Positions 8,333 to 17,389 of a stretch of 64,000 bases of DNA are shown in pieces. Both the position numbers and the translations under genes were made by a program. Each line of letters opens with the position of its first letter. Position 1 is the stretch's first letter. This DNA comes from Pacificimonas pallii. GTDB lineage: Bacteria > Pseudomonadota > Alphaproteobacteria > Sphingomonadales > Sphingomonadaceae. The stretch spans positions 620,001 through 684,000 of the forward strand of contig NZ_JAGSPA010000001.1 in NCBI RefSeq assembly GCF_019204005.1. Direction: 5' to 3'. The notes under the pieces are model-generated. The model saw only the letters and a list, made by a program, of their open reading frames with translations, ran no database searches and was not told the origin of the DNA.

Positions 8333-10627
8333 ATGAAGAATAAGCTCTCCGCACTCCTGTGCGTCTGCGCGCTGTCGGCGCTCGTCTCGGCCTGCGGCGG
8401 CGGGGGCGGCAGTTCGGCCAGGCCGATCACGCCCGCGGCGCCCACCCCAACGCCGGCCCCGACACCGACCCCGACACCGCCCCCCTCGAATTTCAACACC
8501 GCTGAATATCGCAGGTCCAACGCCGCCGTGACGGTCGGTGCCCTTACCGCCTATGAGGCGGGCGCATTTGGCGCGGGCGTCAAGGTCGGCGTGATCGATT
8601 CCGGCCTCAACACGACCAGCCCGGAATTTGCCGGCCGTGTGGATCCGGCCAGCCGCAATCTGAACACCGGCGCCAGCCTGCTCGACAGCGACGGCCACGG
8701 AACGTCCGTCAGCGCCGTCATTGCCGCCGCCAGAAACAATTCATCCGTCCAGGGCGTCGCTCCCGAAGCCACGCTGGTCGTCACCAAGGCCGATTCGATC
8801 GGCAGCTGCACCAGCGAAGACGGGTGCACATTCGCCGACACCGATATCGCGACCGGCATCGACATCTCGCGGGAGGCGGGCGCGCGCGTCGTTAACATCT
8901 CCCTCGGCGGATCGGCGGCAGAGCCGGTATTGCGCCGCGCCATCGATCGCGCCACCGCGGCCGACATGATTATCATTATCTCGTCGGGAAATGACGGCGA
9001 GGACAATCCGGATCCGCTGGCGCTCGTGGCGCTGACGCCAGAGGCGCGCGGACGCGTGATCATTGCCGGTGCGCTGACGCCGGAAAACACCATGGCGACG
9101 TTCAGCAACAAGGCCGGAAGCGGCCGTCGCCATTTTTTCGCCACCATCGGCGAAAGCGTCGTTTCTTTCGATCAGACCGGTCAGCTGTTCGAATTCAGCG
9201 GCACGTCCTATGCCGCGCCCGGTATTTCCGGCGCGTTCGCCCTGCTATTCTCCGCATTTCCGAACCTGTCGGCCGATGACGCCATCGAGATTCTGCGCAC
9301 CAGCGCCCGCGACCTCGGCGCAGCCGGTGTCGATGCCGAATTCGGCCAGGGCCAAGTCAATATTGCCGCCGCCTTTCAGGCGCGGGGCCAGACCAGCCTT
9401 GCGGGCAGCAGGACGCCGCTGGCGAATGACAATGATCCGCTCGCGACCTTTGGCGGCGCTGCGGGGGACGGTGGCAAATTCGGTACATCGCTCGGACAGG
9501 TGATCGTGCTCGATCGCTATGGCCGCGCCTTCACGGTGGGCATTGGCAACCGAGTCGCCGCGCGCGCCGCCCTCGGGAAGCTGATCGGTCCGCTATTGGC
9601 GGAGAGCCGCTCCGCGCGCACCGGATTCGGGCCAGCGGCGCTCACCCTCTCGCTCGCCGGCGGGCGATCGGGCCTGTTCGCGTCCAGCCTGGAGGCGCAG
9701 GCGCTCGATGCGCGCGCGGGCGGCGGCAGGGCGCGAACACCGGTAAACGGCTATGTCACCGGCAGCCCCGCCCCGGGCCTTGGCGCCGCCTTTGGCTATG
9801 GCGTCTCGCCGCGCGCGCTGCTCGGCACGCTGGCAACGGGGAATAGCGGACCATCCTGGCTCGCCAGTGATCAGCGCTTCGGCGATGACGGTATCGTCAG
9901 CCAGGGGGCCGCGGCGGTCAGTCACGAATTTGGGCCGTGGACACTGGGCGCAGCCGCAGGCACGGGCAGATCCTTCGCCTCGCCTGCCGATAGACGGTCC
10001 ACGGCGGACGACGCCGCGCTGACGGCGTCCCGGCTGGCCCTGCAGGCATCACGGACATTCGGTCAGGCGCACCTATCGCTCGGCTATGAACGGCTCGGCG
10101 AAGCGGGCAGTTTTCTCGGTTCGCGTGGCAGTGACGTTCTTGGCATCGCGGGGGCAGACAGTGATTTTCTTGCCGCCCGTATCGATATCGTATTGGCTGA
10201 CGGCTGGTCGTTCGGCGCCGACATGCGCGGCGGCCTGACCAGTCTCGACGTCGTCACTGGCGGTCTCACCCGGTCGTCTGAACGCCTGCGGTCCAGCGGT
10301 TTCGCCTTTGACCTCAGCCGCCGCAATGCGTTCATGGCCGGTGACATGCTCGGTCTGAAACTGTCTCAGCCGCTCCGTATCGAAGGCGGCGACATCACGC
10401 TCGCCCGGCCGACGGCCTATGACTATGCGGCCCGCGCGCCGATCTTCACCCTGACGCGCGCGAACCTTACGCCGTCGGGCCGGGAAATTGCCGTGGAGGC
10501 CGCCTATGAACGGCCGGTGATGGGCGGCGCACTGCAGGCCAATCTGTTTTACAGGAACGAGCCCGGCCACCGCGCGCATGCGGACGCGGATATGGGCGCG
10601 GCGATCCGCATCGAAACCCGTTTCTAG
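8333..10627 (+). CDS. Lipidated subtilase (S8) autotransporter
   Basis: A 764-residue predicted outer-membrane protease. The signal peptide ends in a lipobox (LVSAC, Cys21), followed by a glycine run and a Pro-Thr linker to about residue 52. The subtilisin triad is clear: Asp89 (VIDSG), His122 (DGHGTS) and Ser292 (SGTSYAAPG), with oxyanion Asn220. The C-terminal 280 residues look like an autotransporter beta-barrel and end in Phe. I start at the ATG at 8333 so that the signal peptide is terminal; a GTG at 8297 would add 12 residues. Lipidated subtilase autotransporters such as SphB1 and NalP process other surface proteins. Confidence 0.9.
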   Translation: MKNKLSALLCVCALSALVSACGGGGGSSARPITPAAPTPTPAPTPTPTPPPSNFNTAEYRRSNAAVTVGALTAYEAGAFGAGVKVGVIDSGLNTTSPEFAGRVDPASRNLNTGASLLDSDGHGTSVSAVIAAARNNSSVQGVAPEATLVVTKADSIGSCTSEDGCTFADTDIATGIDISREAGARVVNISLGGSAAEPVLRRAIDRATAADMIIIISSGNDGEDNPDPLALVALTPEARGRVIIAGALTPENTMATFSNKAGSGRRHFFATIGESVVSFDQTGQLFEFSGTSYAAPGISGAFALLFSAFPNLSADDAIEILRTSARDLGAAGVDAEFGQGQVNIAAAFQARGQTSLAGSRTPLANDNDPLATFGGAAGDGGKFGTSLGQVIVLDRYGRAFTVGIGNRVAARAALGKLIGPLLAESRSARTGFGPAALTLSLAGGRSGLFASSLEAQALDARAGGGRARTPVNGYVTGSPAPGLGAAFGYGVSPRALLGTLATGNSGPSWLASDQRFGDDGIVSQGAAAVSHEFGPWTLGAAAGTGRSFASPADRRSTADDAALTASRLALQASRTFGQAHLSLGYERLGEAGSFLGSRGSDVLGIAGADSDFLAARIDIVLADGWSFGADMRGGLTSLDVVTGGLTRSSERLRSSGFAFDLSRRNAFMAGDMLGLKLSQPLRIEGGDITLARPTAYDYAARAPIFTLTRANLTPSGREIAVEAAYERPVMGGALQANLFYRNEPGHRAHADADMGAAIRIETRF

Positions 10628-10664
10628 GCAGGACATCCCGGCCATCGACGCGTAAGGGGCGGCG

Positions 10665-11564
10665 ATGGCGACCATCTACGAGATATCTGCCGAGGAGCGG
10701 CGGCGCGGATTTTACGCAGGCATCGGGGCGTATCTGCTGTGGGGTCTGATGCCGGTTTACCTGAAATTGCTGGAGCCCATGGCCGCCGCGAGCGTCCTTG
10801 CGCACCGCGTTCTGTGGTCGGCGCTGCTGCTGATCGCGATCGTCGCCATCATCGGAAAATATGACCGCGTGCGGGCGGCCGTGACGGATATCCGCCTCCT
10901 GATGTGGTTACTCTTTTCCGCCGCGATGATCGGCGGCAACTGGTACCTTTACACATGGGCGGTACTGAACGAGCGCGTGCTTGACACCAGCCTCGGTTAT
11001 TTCATCCAGCCGCTCATCAATACCGCTCTCGGCGTCGTCCTGCTCGGCGAGAAAATGGGCCGCTGGCAGTGGGTCGCGACGGCGCTGGCCGCGGTCGGCA
11101 TTGGCGTCATGACCATCGCGCAGGGCGGCATACCGCTTTTGTCGCTCGGCCTCGCGACCTGCTTCGCGCTTTACAGTTTCGCCCGCAACCGCGCGGCGGT
11201 CGACGCCGTGACCGGGCTGATGATCGAGACCGCGCTTCTTGCCCCCATCGGTATCTGGTGGCTGCTTGCGGCTGAGGGCGGCCTGTTCGTTCCCGACACC
11301 GGCCTGATGGTGCTGCTGATCCTGTCGGGAGCCGTCACCTCGCTTCCGCTTGGCCTGTTCGGCCACGCGGCGCGCCGCCTCAGCCTGACCGCGCTCGGAT
11401 TCCTGCAATATCTCGCCCCCAGCTGCGTGTTCCTGCTGGGCGTTTTTGCCTATGATGAGCCGATGACACCGATACGGCTTCTCGCATTCGCATTCATCTG
11501 GGCCGGTCTTGCCGCTTTCTCCTACGGCAGCTTTCGCCGCCGCCCGGTCGCCGCTAAGGCTTGA
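10665..11564 (+). CDS. rarD: RarD-type EamA-family transporter
   Basis: A 299-residue inner-membrane protein of the drug/metabolite transporter superfamily with about ten hydrophobic helices. RarD hallmarks are RRGFYAGIGAYLLWGLMPVY at the N-terminus and a second repeat with FLQYLAPSCVFLLGVFAYDEP near the C-terminus. RarD is annotated historically for chloramphenicol sensitivity, but its substrate is not known. It ends 3 bp before murA on the same strand, so the two are likely cotranscribed. Family membership is secure; function is not. Confidence 0.93.
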   Translation: MATIYEISAEERRRGFYAGIGAYLLWGLMPVYLKLLEPMAAASVLAHRVLWSALLLIAIVAIIGKYDRVRAAVTDIRLLMWLLFSAAMIGGNWYLYTWAVLNERVLDTSLGYFIQPLINTALGVVLLGEKMGRWQWVATALAAVGIGVMTIAQGGIPLLSLGLATCFALYSFARNRAAVDAVTGLMIETALLAPIGIWWLLAAEGGLFVPDTGLMVLLILSGAVTSLPLGLFGHAARRLSLTALGFLQYLAPSCVFLLGVFAYDEPMTPIRLLAFAFIWAGLAAFSYGSFRRRPVAAKA

Positions 11565-11567
11565 GGG

Positions 11568-12848
11568 ATGGACAAGATTATCATTCGCGGCGGTAACCGC
11601 CTGTCGGGCCGCATTCAGATTTCCGGTGCGAAAAACGCGGCCCTCACCCTCATTCCGGCGGCTCTCCTCACGGAAGAGCCCCTGACGCTCAGGAACCTGC
11701 CGCGCCTCGCCGATGTCGATACCTTCGGACATCTGGTGAACCAGCTTGGCGTTTCGACGGAAATCGAGGGCAAGCGCCCGGAAGTCTTTGGCCGCGTCAT
11801 GACGCTGAAAGCCGGGCGGATCACATCGACGGAGGCGCCCGCGGACATCAACCGCAAGATGCGCGCCTCGATCCTTGTCCTGGGACCGCTGCTGGCGCGC
11901 ATGGGCCATGCGCGGGTGCCGCTGCCCGGCGGCTGCCAGATCGGCGCGCGGCCCATCGACCTGCATCTGAAGGCGATGGAAGCCTTGGGCGCGGACATCG
12001 AAATTGGCGCGCATTTCGTGACCGCCACGGCAAAGGACGGGCTGAAGGGCGGCCTTGTCAAATTCCCGACCGTTTCGGTCGGCGCGACGGAAAACGCCCT
12101 GATGGCGGCCGTTCTTGCGCATGGCGAAACCATAATCGAAAACGCCGCCCAGGAACCAGAGATTACCGATCTTGCGCAATGCCTGATCGGCATGGGTGCG
12201 AAGATTTCCGGCGTCGGCACGGCGACGCTTACGATCAAGGGCGTCACCAGCCTGCACGGCGATACCTATTCCGTCATGTCGGACCGGATCGAGGCGGGCA
12301 GCTATGCCTGCGCCGCCGCGATTACGGGCGGCGATGTCGAACTGGTCGGCGCGCAGCCGGAAACTTTCGAGGCTGTTATCGAGAAGCTGCGCGCCGCCGG
12401 TGTCAGCATCGAACCGACCGAGGACGGCATGCGTGTCCGCTGCGACGGCGATATCCAGCCGCTCACGATCGAAACGCAGCCATTCCCTGATTTTCCGACC
12501 GACATGCAGGCGCAGATGATGGCCATGCTGACGCTCGCCAAGGGAACCAGCGTGCTGACCGAAACGATCTTTGAAAACCGCTTCATGCACGCAGGCGAGC
12601 TGGAGCGCATGGGCGCGCAGGTCGAGGTTGCCGGACGCACGGCGACGGTGCGCGGGGTCGACGCGCTGAACGGCGCGCCCGTCATGGCGACCGACCTTCG
12701 CGCCTCCATGAGTCTCATCATCGCCGGCCTTGCCGCCAGGGGCGAAACACAGGTCCTGCGCGTGCATCATCTGGACCGCGGCTATGAGCGGCTAGAGGAG
12801 AAGCTGAGCGCGGTCGGCGCGGATATCGAGCGCGCCAGCGGCGACTAA
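11568..12848 (+). CDS. murA: UDP-N-acetylglucosamine 1-carboxyvinyltransferase
   Basis: Catalyses the first committed step of peptidoglycan synthesis, transferring enolpyruvate from PEP to UDP-GlcNAc in the cytosol. The 426-residue protein has the N-terminal ISGAKNAAL motif with the catalytic Lys at 22 and the active-site loop [15 protein letters not shown] with Cys123, the residue alkylated by fosfomycin. The length fits the family exactly. A Shine-Dalgarno GAGGG lies directly before the ATG, overlapping the rarD stop region. Confidence 0.98.
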   Translation: MDKIIIRGGNRLSGRIQISGAKNAALTLIPAALLTEEPLTLRNLPRLADVDTFGHLVNQLGVSTEIEGKRPEVFGRVMTLKAGRITSTEAPADINRKMRASILVLGPLLARMGHARVPLPGGCQIGARPIDLHLKAMEALGADIEIGAHFVTATAKDGLKGGLVKFPTVSVGATENALMAAVLAHGETIIENAAQEPEITDLAQCLIGMGAKISGVGTATLTIKGVTSLHGDTYSVMSDRIEAGSYACAAAITGGDVELVGAQPETFEAVIEKLRAAGVSIEPTEDGMRVRCDGDIQPLTIETQPFPDFPTDMQAQMMAMLTLAKGTSVLTETIFENRFMHAGELERMGAQVEVAGRTATVRGVDALNGAPVMATDLRASMSLIIAGLAARGETQVLRVHHLDRGYERLEEKLSAVGADIERASGD

Positions 12849-12864
12849 GCCGCCTTCGAAAGAC

Positions 12865-12894
12865 TTGACCTGCGCGCGCTTTGGCGTGTCTAGT
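12865..12894 (+). promoter_or_regulatory. Candidate sigma-70-type promoter of the patatin gene
   Basis: A TTGACC -35-like hexamer (12865-12870) and a TCTAGT -10-like hexamer (12889-12894) are separated by 18 bases, 50 bp upstream of the patatin start. The -35 match is good and the -10 match moderate. No experiment supports it. Confidence 0.35.
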
Positions 12895-12944
12895 CCCTGT
12901 TCTGTACTGCGTACCGCCACCATTGCCCGCAGGAGAAGGCCGGG

Positions 12945-15695
12945 ATGATCGCAGGCCCGACGACGTCAGATCCGGAAGAAATCGCACGCATTCGCGAACG
13001 CCGCGCGCTGATAGCAGAGATTCACGGCGATCATTCCTGGCCGTCGCACGCACGCGCCGGTGATGGCGGCCCGGCACCTGGCCCCACACTTGGCCTGGCG
13101 CTTTCGGGCGGCGGCATCCGCTCGGCGACGCTCTCGCTTGGCATATTGCAGGCGCTTTCGCGCCAGAAGCGGCTGTGCGACTTCGACTATATGTCCACTG
13201 TGTCCGGCGGCGGATATATGGGCAGCTTCATCGGCCGCCTGTTCCGCCATACCGGGGCCGAGCTGAGCGCTGCCGGGGACGATGCGCGCGCCGCCGCCGC
13301 CGCCCGCTCGAAATTCGCGCACAATATCCTCGCGACCGACGTCAACGCGCTGGAGGTGGACATACACGGCCAGGCGCGCGGCGGCGCGAGACAGGGGCGT
13401 TTCTGGAAGAACCCCATCTGGTGGCTGCGTGAACATGGCCGTTACATGGCGCCGAACGGGCCGAGCGACCTGGGCGCCGCGCTCAGCTATATGAGCCGTA
13501 ACTGGCTGGCGCTGACGATGCTCTTCATGTTCAGTATCGCCGCCGTCTTCATCTTTCTGATCGCGGCGACGCATGGCCTCGTCGCCATGCTCGATAAATG
13601 GCCCGCCCTGCACGAATTTGTCGGGCCGGGCGATCAGCCCGCATTGCGGCTCAGTCCCGGTTTCCTCTTCATACCGGTCTTCGCGCTCCTCGCCCTCGCG
13701 CAGGCGATGGCCTATTGGTACACCGTGCCGATCCGGCGTTTCCCATCCGAGGGGCGAACCGGTTTCCGCGCGTTCGCCATCTTTTTACTGGCCGGGATCT
13801 TGATGGCGCTCCTTGTCATCGCCGCCAGCGAGTATCTGGCGGGCACGGCCATCGCTGCGGCGCTCGCATTTGATCTCTGGATCGTCGACAAGATGAAATT
13901 GGGGTCTCCGCTGGCCTGGTTCCTCGCGCTGACGGCCAGCGTCCTCATTCTCGGCGCGGTGATCGCGGGGGCGATCTGCTGGTTTCGAAGCGGGGACGAC
14001 AGAAGCGTCGGCGACCTTCGCCGCCGGATCACCCGGGGGGCGGCGACGGTCAACACGGTCCTGATGGGGCTGCTCACATTCGCGGTGATCGACACGGCCG
14101 CGCTTTCCCTTCTCACGCTCGGTCAGGGGGAGGGCGTAAGGCTCAGCATAACGGGCGGCACGATCGCTGTTCTGACCCCGATCGCGACATGGATGGCCAA
14201 CCGCCTCCTGAAAGGCGGCCCGAAAGAGGGCGGCGGCATGCTGGCGAAACTCAGCAAATACGGCCCGGTCATCGCGCTCGTCTTCGGCCTCCTGATGTAC
14301 ACGGTCCTCGCCGTCGCCGGTACCGCGATGGCCCACGCGCTTTACTGGCCGACCATCGCCTGGCCCGCCAGCGGCACGCAGGCGCCGCAGCTCGACGCCG
14401 TTCTCATGACGCTCGGCCTCTTCGCATTTGCTTTCTCGCTGATCGGCCTCGCGACGAATTTCATCAACATGTCGTCGCTGCACAATCTCTATGCCGCGCG
14501 TCTGACCCGCGCCTATCTGGGGGCTGCGAATCTGCAGCGGCTGGGGCCGACAAGCCAGGACAGGCCGCCGCCAAAGGTGACGGAAAGCCACCCGCTCGAT
14601 GACATGGAGATCGCCGACTATCAGGCACAGATCAACGCCGCGCCCATGCATCTGATCAACACCACGCTGAACGTCACACGCGACCCGGCCCAGCTGGTGG
14701 CGCGGGATCGCAAGGGGCTACCGGCGGTTTTCGGTCCCAGCGGCCTGACCATCGACGGCGCACGCGCACGCGAAACCGGAACCGACGCACATTTCGGCTG
14801 GGACGAGCTTGCCAATGCCGAGACGCTCAGCGTCGGCCAGCTGTGCGCGATTTCGGGCGCGGCGGCCTCCACCGGCATGGGCCAGATGACCAGCGTCGGC
14901 ACCGCCATGGCGATGACCTTCGCCAATGTCCGGCTCGGCTATTGGTGGAAGGTGAAGGACACCATCCGCAGCGCGCATGCCGGCTGGGACCGCTTTCCCT
15001 TTCCCGGCTGGACCTACGACTATCTGCGCCGCGAGATGACCGCGCGGTTCCACCGCAATACGGAGCGCGTCTTCCTGTCGGACGGCGGGCATTTCGACAA
15101 TTCCGGCGTTTACGAGCTGCTGCGCCGCGGCGTCGGCACCATCGTCGCCTGCGACCACGGACAGGATGTGGGCGGCAGCTTTGGTGACCTGGAAAACCTG
15201 ATCCGCAAGGCGCGCGTCGATCTCGGCCTGTCCATCAACGCCGCTGCGCCCGGCGAAGTGGAGGCGCTGTTCGGTGCCCGTACCGCATTACAGTTCATGA
15301 ATGCGACCAGCGACTGGCGGCAGAATGCGCGCGGCGGCGGACGGCAGAAGGCGCTGCTCCTCAACGCCTATGCCCGCGACCCCGAAAATCCCGGCGGGCA
15401 GATCCTGAAACATGCCATCATCTGGCTGAAACCCGGTCGTTACCGCGACATGCCGCATGACATTGTCGCCTTTGGGAAAGCGCATCCCGATTTTCCGCAG
15501 GAATCCACCATGGACCAGTTTTTTGGCGAGGCGCAGTGGGAGAGTTATCGCGCCGTCGGCTATGCTCTTGTGATGGCACTGCTAAGCGGAAGATATGGCG
15601 ATCCCGACCTGTTCCGCAAACTGGCGGACTGGGTCGCCAGCGTACCGCGGTCCCGCCCCGACGAGCACATCCTCGAACATGCCATAAGGGAATAG
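12945..15695 (+). CDS. Patatin-like phospholipase with internal membrane domain
   Basis: A 916-residue protein. Near the N-terminus is a patatin oxyanion loop (LALSGGGIRSATLSLG, about 50-65) and the nucleophile elbow TVSGGGYMG with Ser87. The catalytic-Asp motif LSDGGHFDNSGVYELL is far away, with Asp713. Between them lies a region with about seven hydrophobic helices (roughly residues 185-520, for example ALTMLFMFSIAAVFIFLIAA). This suggests an inner-membrane acyl hydrolase whose catalytic halves come together across a membrane insert. Lipid hydrolysis is expected from the family; the substrate is unknown. It stands alone, convergent with the flippase gene. Confidence 0.85.
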   Translation: MIAGPTTSDPEEIARIRERRALIAEIHGDHSWPSHARAGDGGPAPGPTLGLALSGGGIRSATLSLGILQALSRQKRLCDFDYMSTVSGGGYMGSFIGRLFRHTGAELSAAGDDARAAAAARSKFAHNILATDVNALEVDIHGQARGGARQGRFWKNPIWWLREHGRYMAPNGPSDLGAALSYMSRNWLALTMLFMFSIAAVFIFLIAATHGLVAMLDKWPALHEFVGPGDQPALRLSPGFLFIPVFALLALAQAMAYWYTVPIRRFPSEGRTGFRAFAIFLLAGILMALLVIAASEYLAGTAIAAALAFDLWIVDKMKLGSPLAWFLALTASVLILGAVIAGAICWFRSGDDRSVGDLRRRITRGAATVNTVLMGLLTFAVIDTAALSLLTLGQGEGVRLSITGGTIAVLTPIATWMANRLLKGGPKEGGGMLAKLSKYGPVIALVFGLLMYTVLAVAGTAMAHALYWPTIAWPASGTQAPQLDAVLMTLGLFAFAFSLIGLATNFINMSSLHNLYAARLTRAYLGAANLQRLGPTSQDRPPPKVTESHPLDDMEIADYQAQINAAPMHLINTTLNVTRDPAQLVARDRKGLPAVFGPSGLTIDGARARETGTDAHFGWDELANAETLSVGQLCAISGAAASTGMGQMTSVGTAMAMTFANVRLGYWWKVKDTIRSAHAGWDRFPFPGWTYDYLRREMTARFHRNTERVFLSDGGHFDNSGVYELLRRGVGTIVACDHGQDVGGSFGDLENLIRKARVDLGLSINAAAPGEVEALFGARTALQFMNATSDWRQNARGGGRQKALLLNAYARDPENPGGQILKHAIIWLKPGRYRDMPHDIVAFGKAHPDFPQESTMDQFFGEAQWESYRAVGYALVMALLSGRYGDPDLFRKLADWVASVPRSRPDEHILEHAIRE

Positions 15696-15727
15696 CGGAT
15701 GGCCGACGAGATCTACGCCGATACGGA

Positions 15728-17272
15728 TCATGGCGTTTCTTTCGCTGCGGAGAGCCGTGTGAACAACAGCCGGTCGGGACCCTTGAAACCAAACAACCAC
15801 ATCATCGCGGCATAGAGCGCTACGAGAGAGGGCAGGCCCGCCGCAAGCAGCCAGAAGGGCGGCAGGAACGTCATCGCGGCAAATCCCGCAGCGACCATGA
15901 CGATCGTGACAGGCACGAACACCCAGCGCAGGCCGCTAACGCGCTCCGGAATCAGATGGTGCATCAGGGACACCTTCAACGTGCTCGACAGCAGCGCGGC
16001 AAGGGCAACGGCGAGCGCCGCGCCGATCCCCTGCACCGGCCGCGTCTCCGCGACATCGGGAAAGATGACATCGAACAGCTGGACGAACACCAGCGTCATG
16101 GCGATCTGCGCCGCCAGCACAATCAGTGACGCCATGAGATTGCGGTGCCGCGCCATATATACCAGCGCGCCTTCGCTGACCGCGCCCGTCACATACAGCA
16201 CTTCGGCGGCCAGCAGCAGGAACAGGATGCCCGCCCCCGCGCCGAATCCGTCACCGATCAGCTCCATCGAGGCTTCGCCGGTAAAGCCGAGGCAAAGCGC
16301 GATGCCCAGCTGTGCGGAGATGATCCAGAATCCGACCTGGCGCAATTGCTGGCCGATATTGCCATAATCCTTCGCCTTGACGCCATGTGCGATCACCGGG
16401 GCCAGGATGGGGTCGAAGGTGACTTTCAGCTTTTGCGGCAGGGACGCGAATTGCTGCGCGACATAATAGACGCCCAGCACGGCGGGCGCGGCGAACTGGC
16501 CAAGAATGATGACGTCAATACGCCGCATCGCCCAGTCGACGGCGTCGGCACCCGCCAGTGGCCAGTTCGCTTTCATGATCAGGAGCAGCTGCGCCGGGCG
16601 CGGCGACCAGCCCACGGGCAGGCCGTACATGCGCACGCACGGAATCACCGACGCGATGAATGCCATCACCATCGATGCCGCATAGGCCATGATGAGGGCG
16701 TCGGGCTTCCAGTCAGGGACAAAGGCGAGCGCGGCGGCCACAAGCGTGATGGTCCAGGGTTCGACAATGGCGCGCGCCGTTACCGCCGCCTGCACATTGT
16801 GCCGGTAGGCCAGCGCGGCCAGCGTCACTTCGGACCCGACCAGAAACAGCGCCGACAGCGGAAACAGACGATCGAGCCCGCTGATCTTGGATGCGGGAAA
16901 CACGACTTCGGGAACCGCCACCATGATGCCCGCCCCGATCGACGCCATCAGCACGGCGGCAAGCAGGGCGTCGCCGATGACATGCGCGGGGGGCCGCTCC
17001 TGCTTCGCCAGTTCAGCGGCGATCCCGCGTCTCAGCCCCAGCGTGGCCAGCACCGCCATCAGCTCGACGATCATGATCGCATAGGCGAAACGGCCAAGCG
17101 CCTCCGCCCCGTAAAACTGCCCGGCAATCACCAGAAACGGGATGCGCGCCATCAGGCGAAGAAGGAAACCGAAGAAATTCGTGCGCCCGCCCTTTGCCAG
17201 CGCCTGCGTATCGGCCCCGCGCGCGTCTTTCCCTCCATCGGAGGCTTGGTCAGGGCGATCGGGAGCGCTCAC
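15728..17272 (-). CDS. Polysaccharide/lipopolysaccharide biosynthesis flippase-like membrane protein
   Basis: A 514-residue integral membrane protein with about 12-14 hydrophobic helices after a charged 30-residue N-terminus. FLLRLMARIPFLVIAGQFYG followed by ALGRFAYAIMIVELMAVLATLG is the usual start of Wzx-type and related MOP-superfamily exporters, which move lipid-linked sugars across the inner membrane. No glycosyltransferases are adjacent, so the cargo cannot be inferred. It is divergent from the PBP gene across a 117-bp promoter gap. Confidence 0.82.
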   Translation of the reverse strand: MSAPDRPDQASDGGKDARGADTQALAKGGRTNFFGFLLRLMARIPFLVIAGQFYGAEALGRFAYAIMIVELMAVLATLGLRRGIAAELAKQERPPAHVIGDALLAAVLMASIGAGIMVAVPEVVFPASKISGLDRLFPLSALFLVGSEVTLAALAYRHNVQAAVTARAIVEPWTITLVAAALAFVPDWKPDALIMAYAASMVMAFIASVIPCVRMYGLPVGWSPRPAQLLLIMKANWPLAGADAVDWAMRRIDVIILGQFAAPAVLGVYYVAQQFASLPQKLKVTFDPILAPVIAHGVKAKDYGNIGQQLRQVGFWIISAQLGIALCLGFTGEASMELIGDGFGAGAGILFLLLAAEVLYVTGAVSEGALVYMARHRNLMASLIVLAAQIAMTLVFVQLFDVIFPDVAETRPVQGIGAALAVALAALLSSTLKVSLMHHLIPERVSGLRWVFVPVTIVMVAAGFAAMTFLPPFWLLAAGLPSLVALYAAMMWLFGFKGPDRLLFTRLSAAKETP

Positions 17273-17389
17273 AGCCGCCGGTTATGACGGCCAGCGAGGG
17301 GGACGGCAACGGAAACACGTATCCGGCTATGGAAGTTCATCCCTTGTGCAGATGTTCCGCACGAAACGGGAACTTCCCGTAGTGCTGCA

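Noticed and set aside
10908-12770. A 620-codon minus-strand frame opposite rarD and murA
   Set aside because: Both plus-strand genes are clear homologues of known families. The antisense frame reads as a His/Arg-rich composition typical of high-GC shadow frames.
16145-17287. A 380-codon plus-strand frame opposite the flippase
   Set aside because: It is antisense to a clear membrane protein, with a His/Arg-rich composition and no recognised motif.
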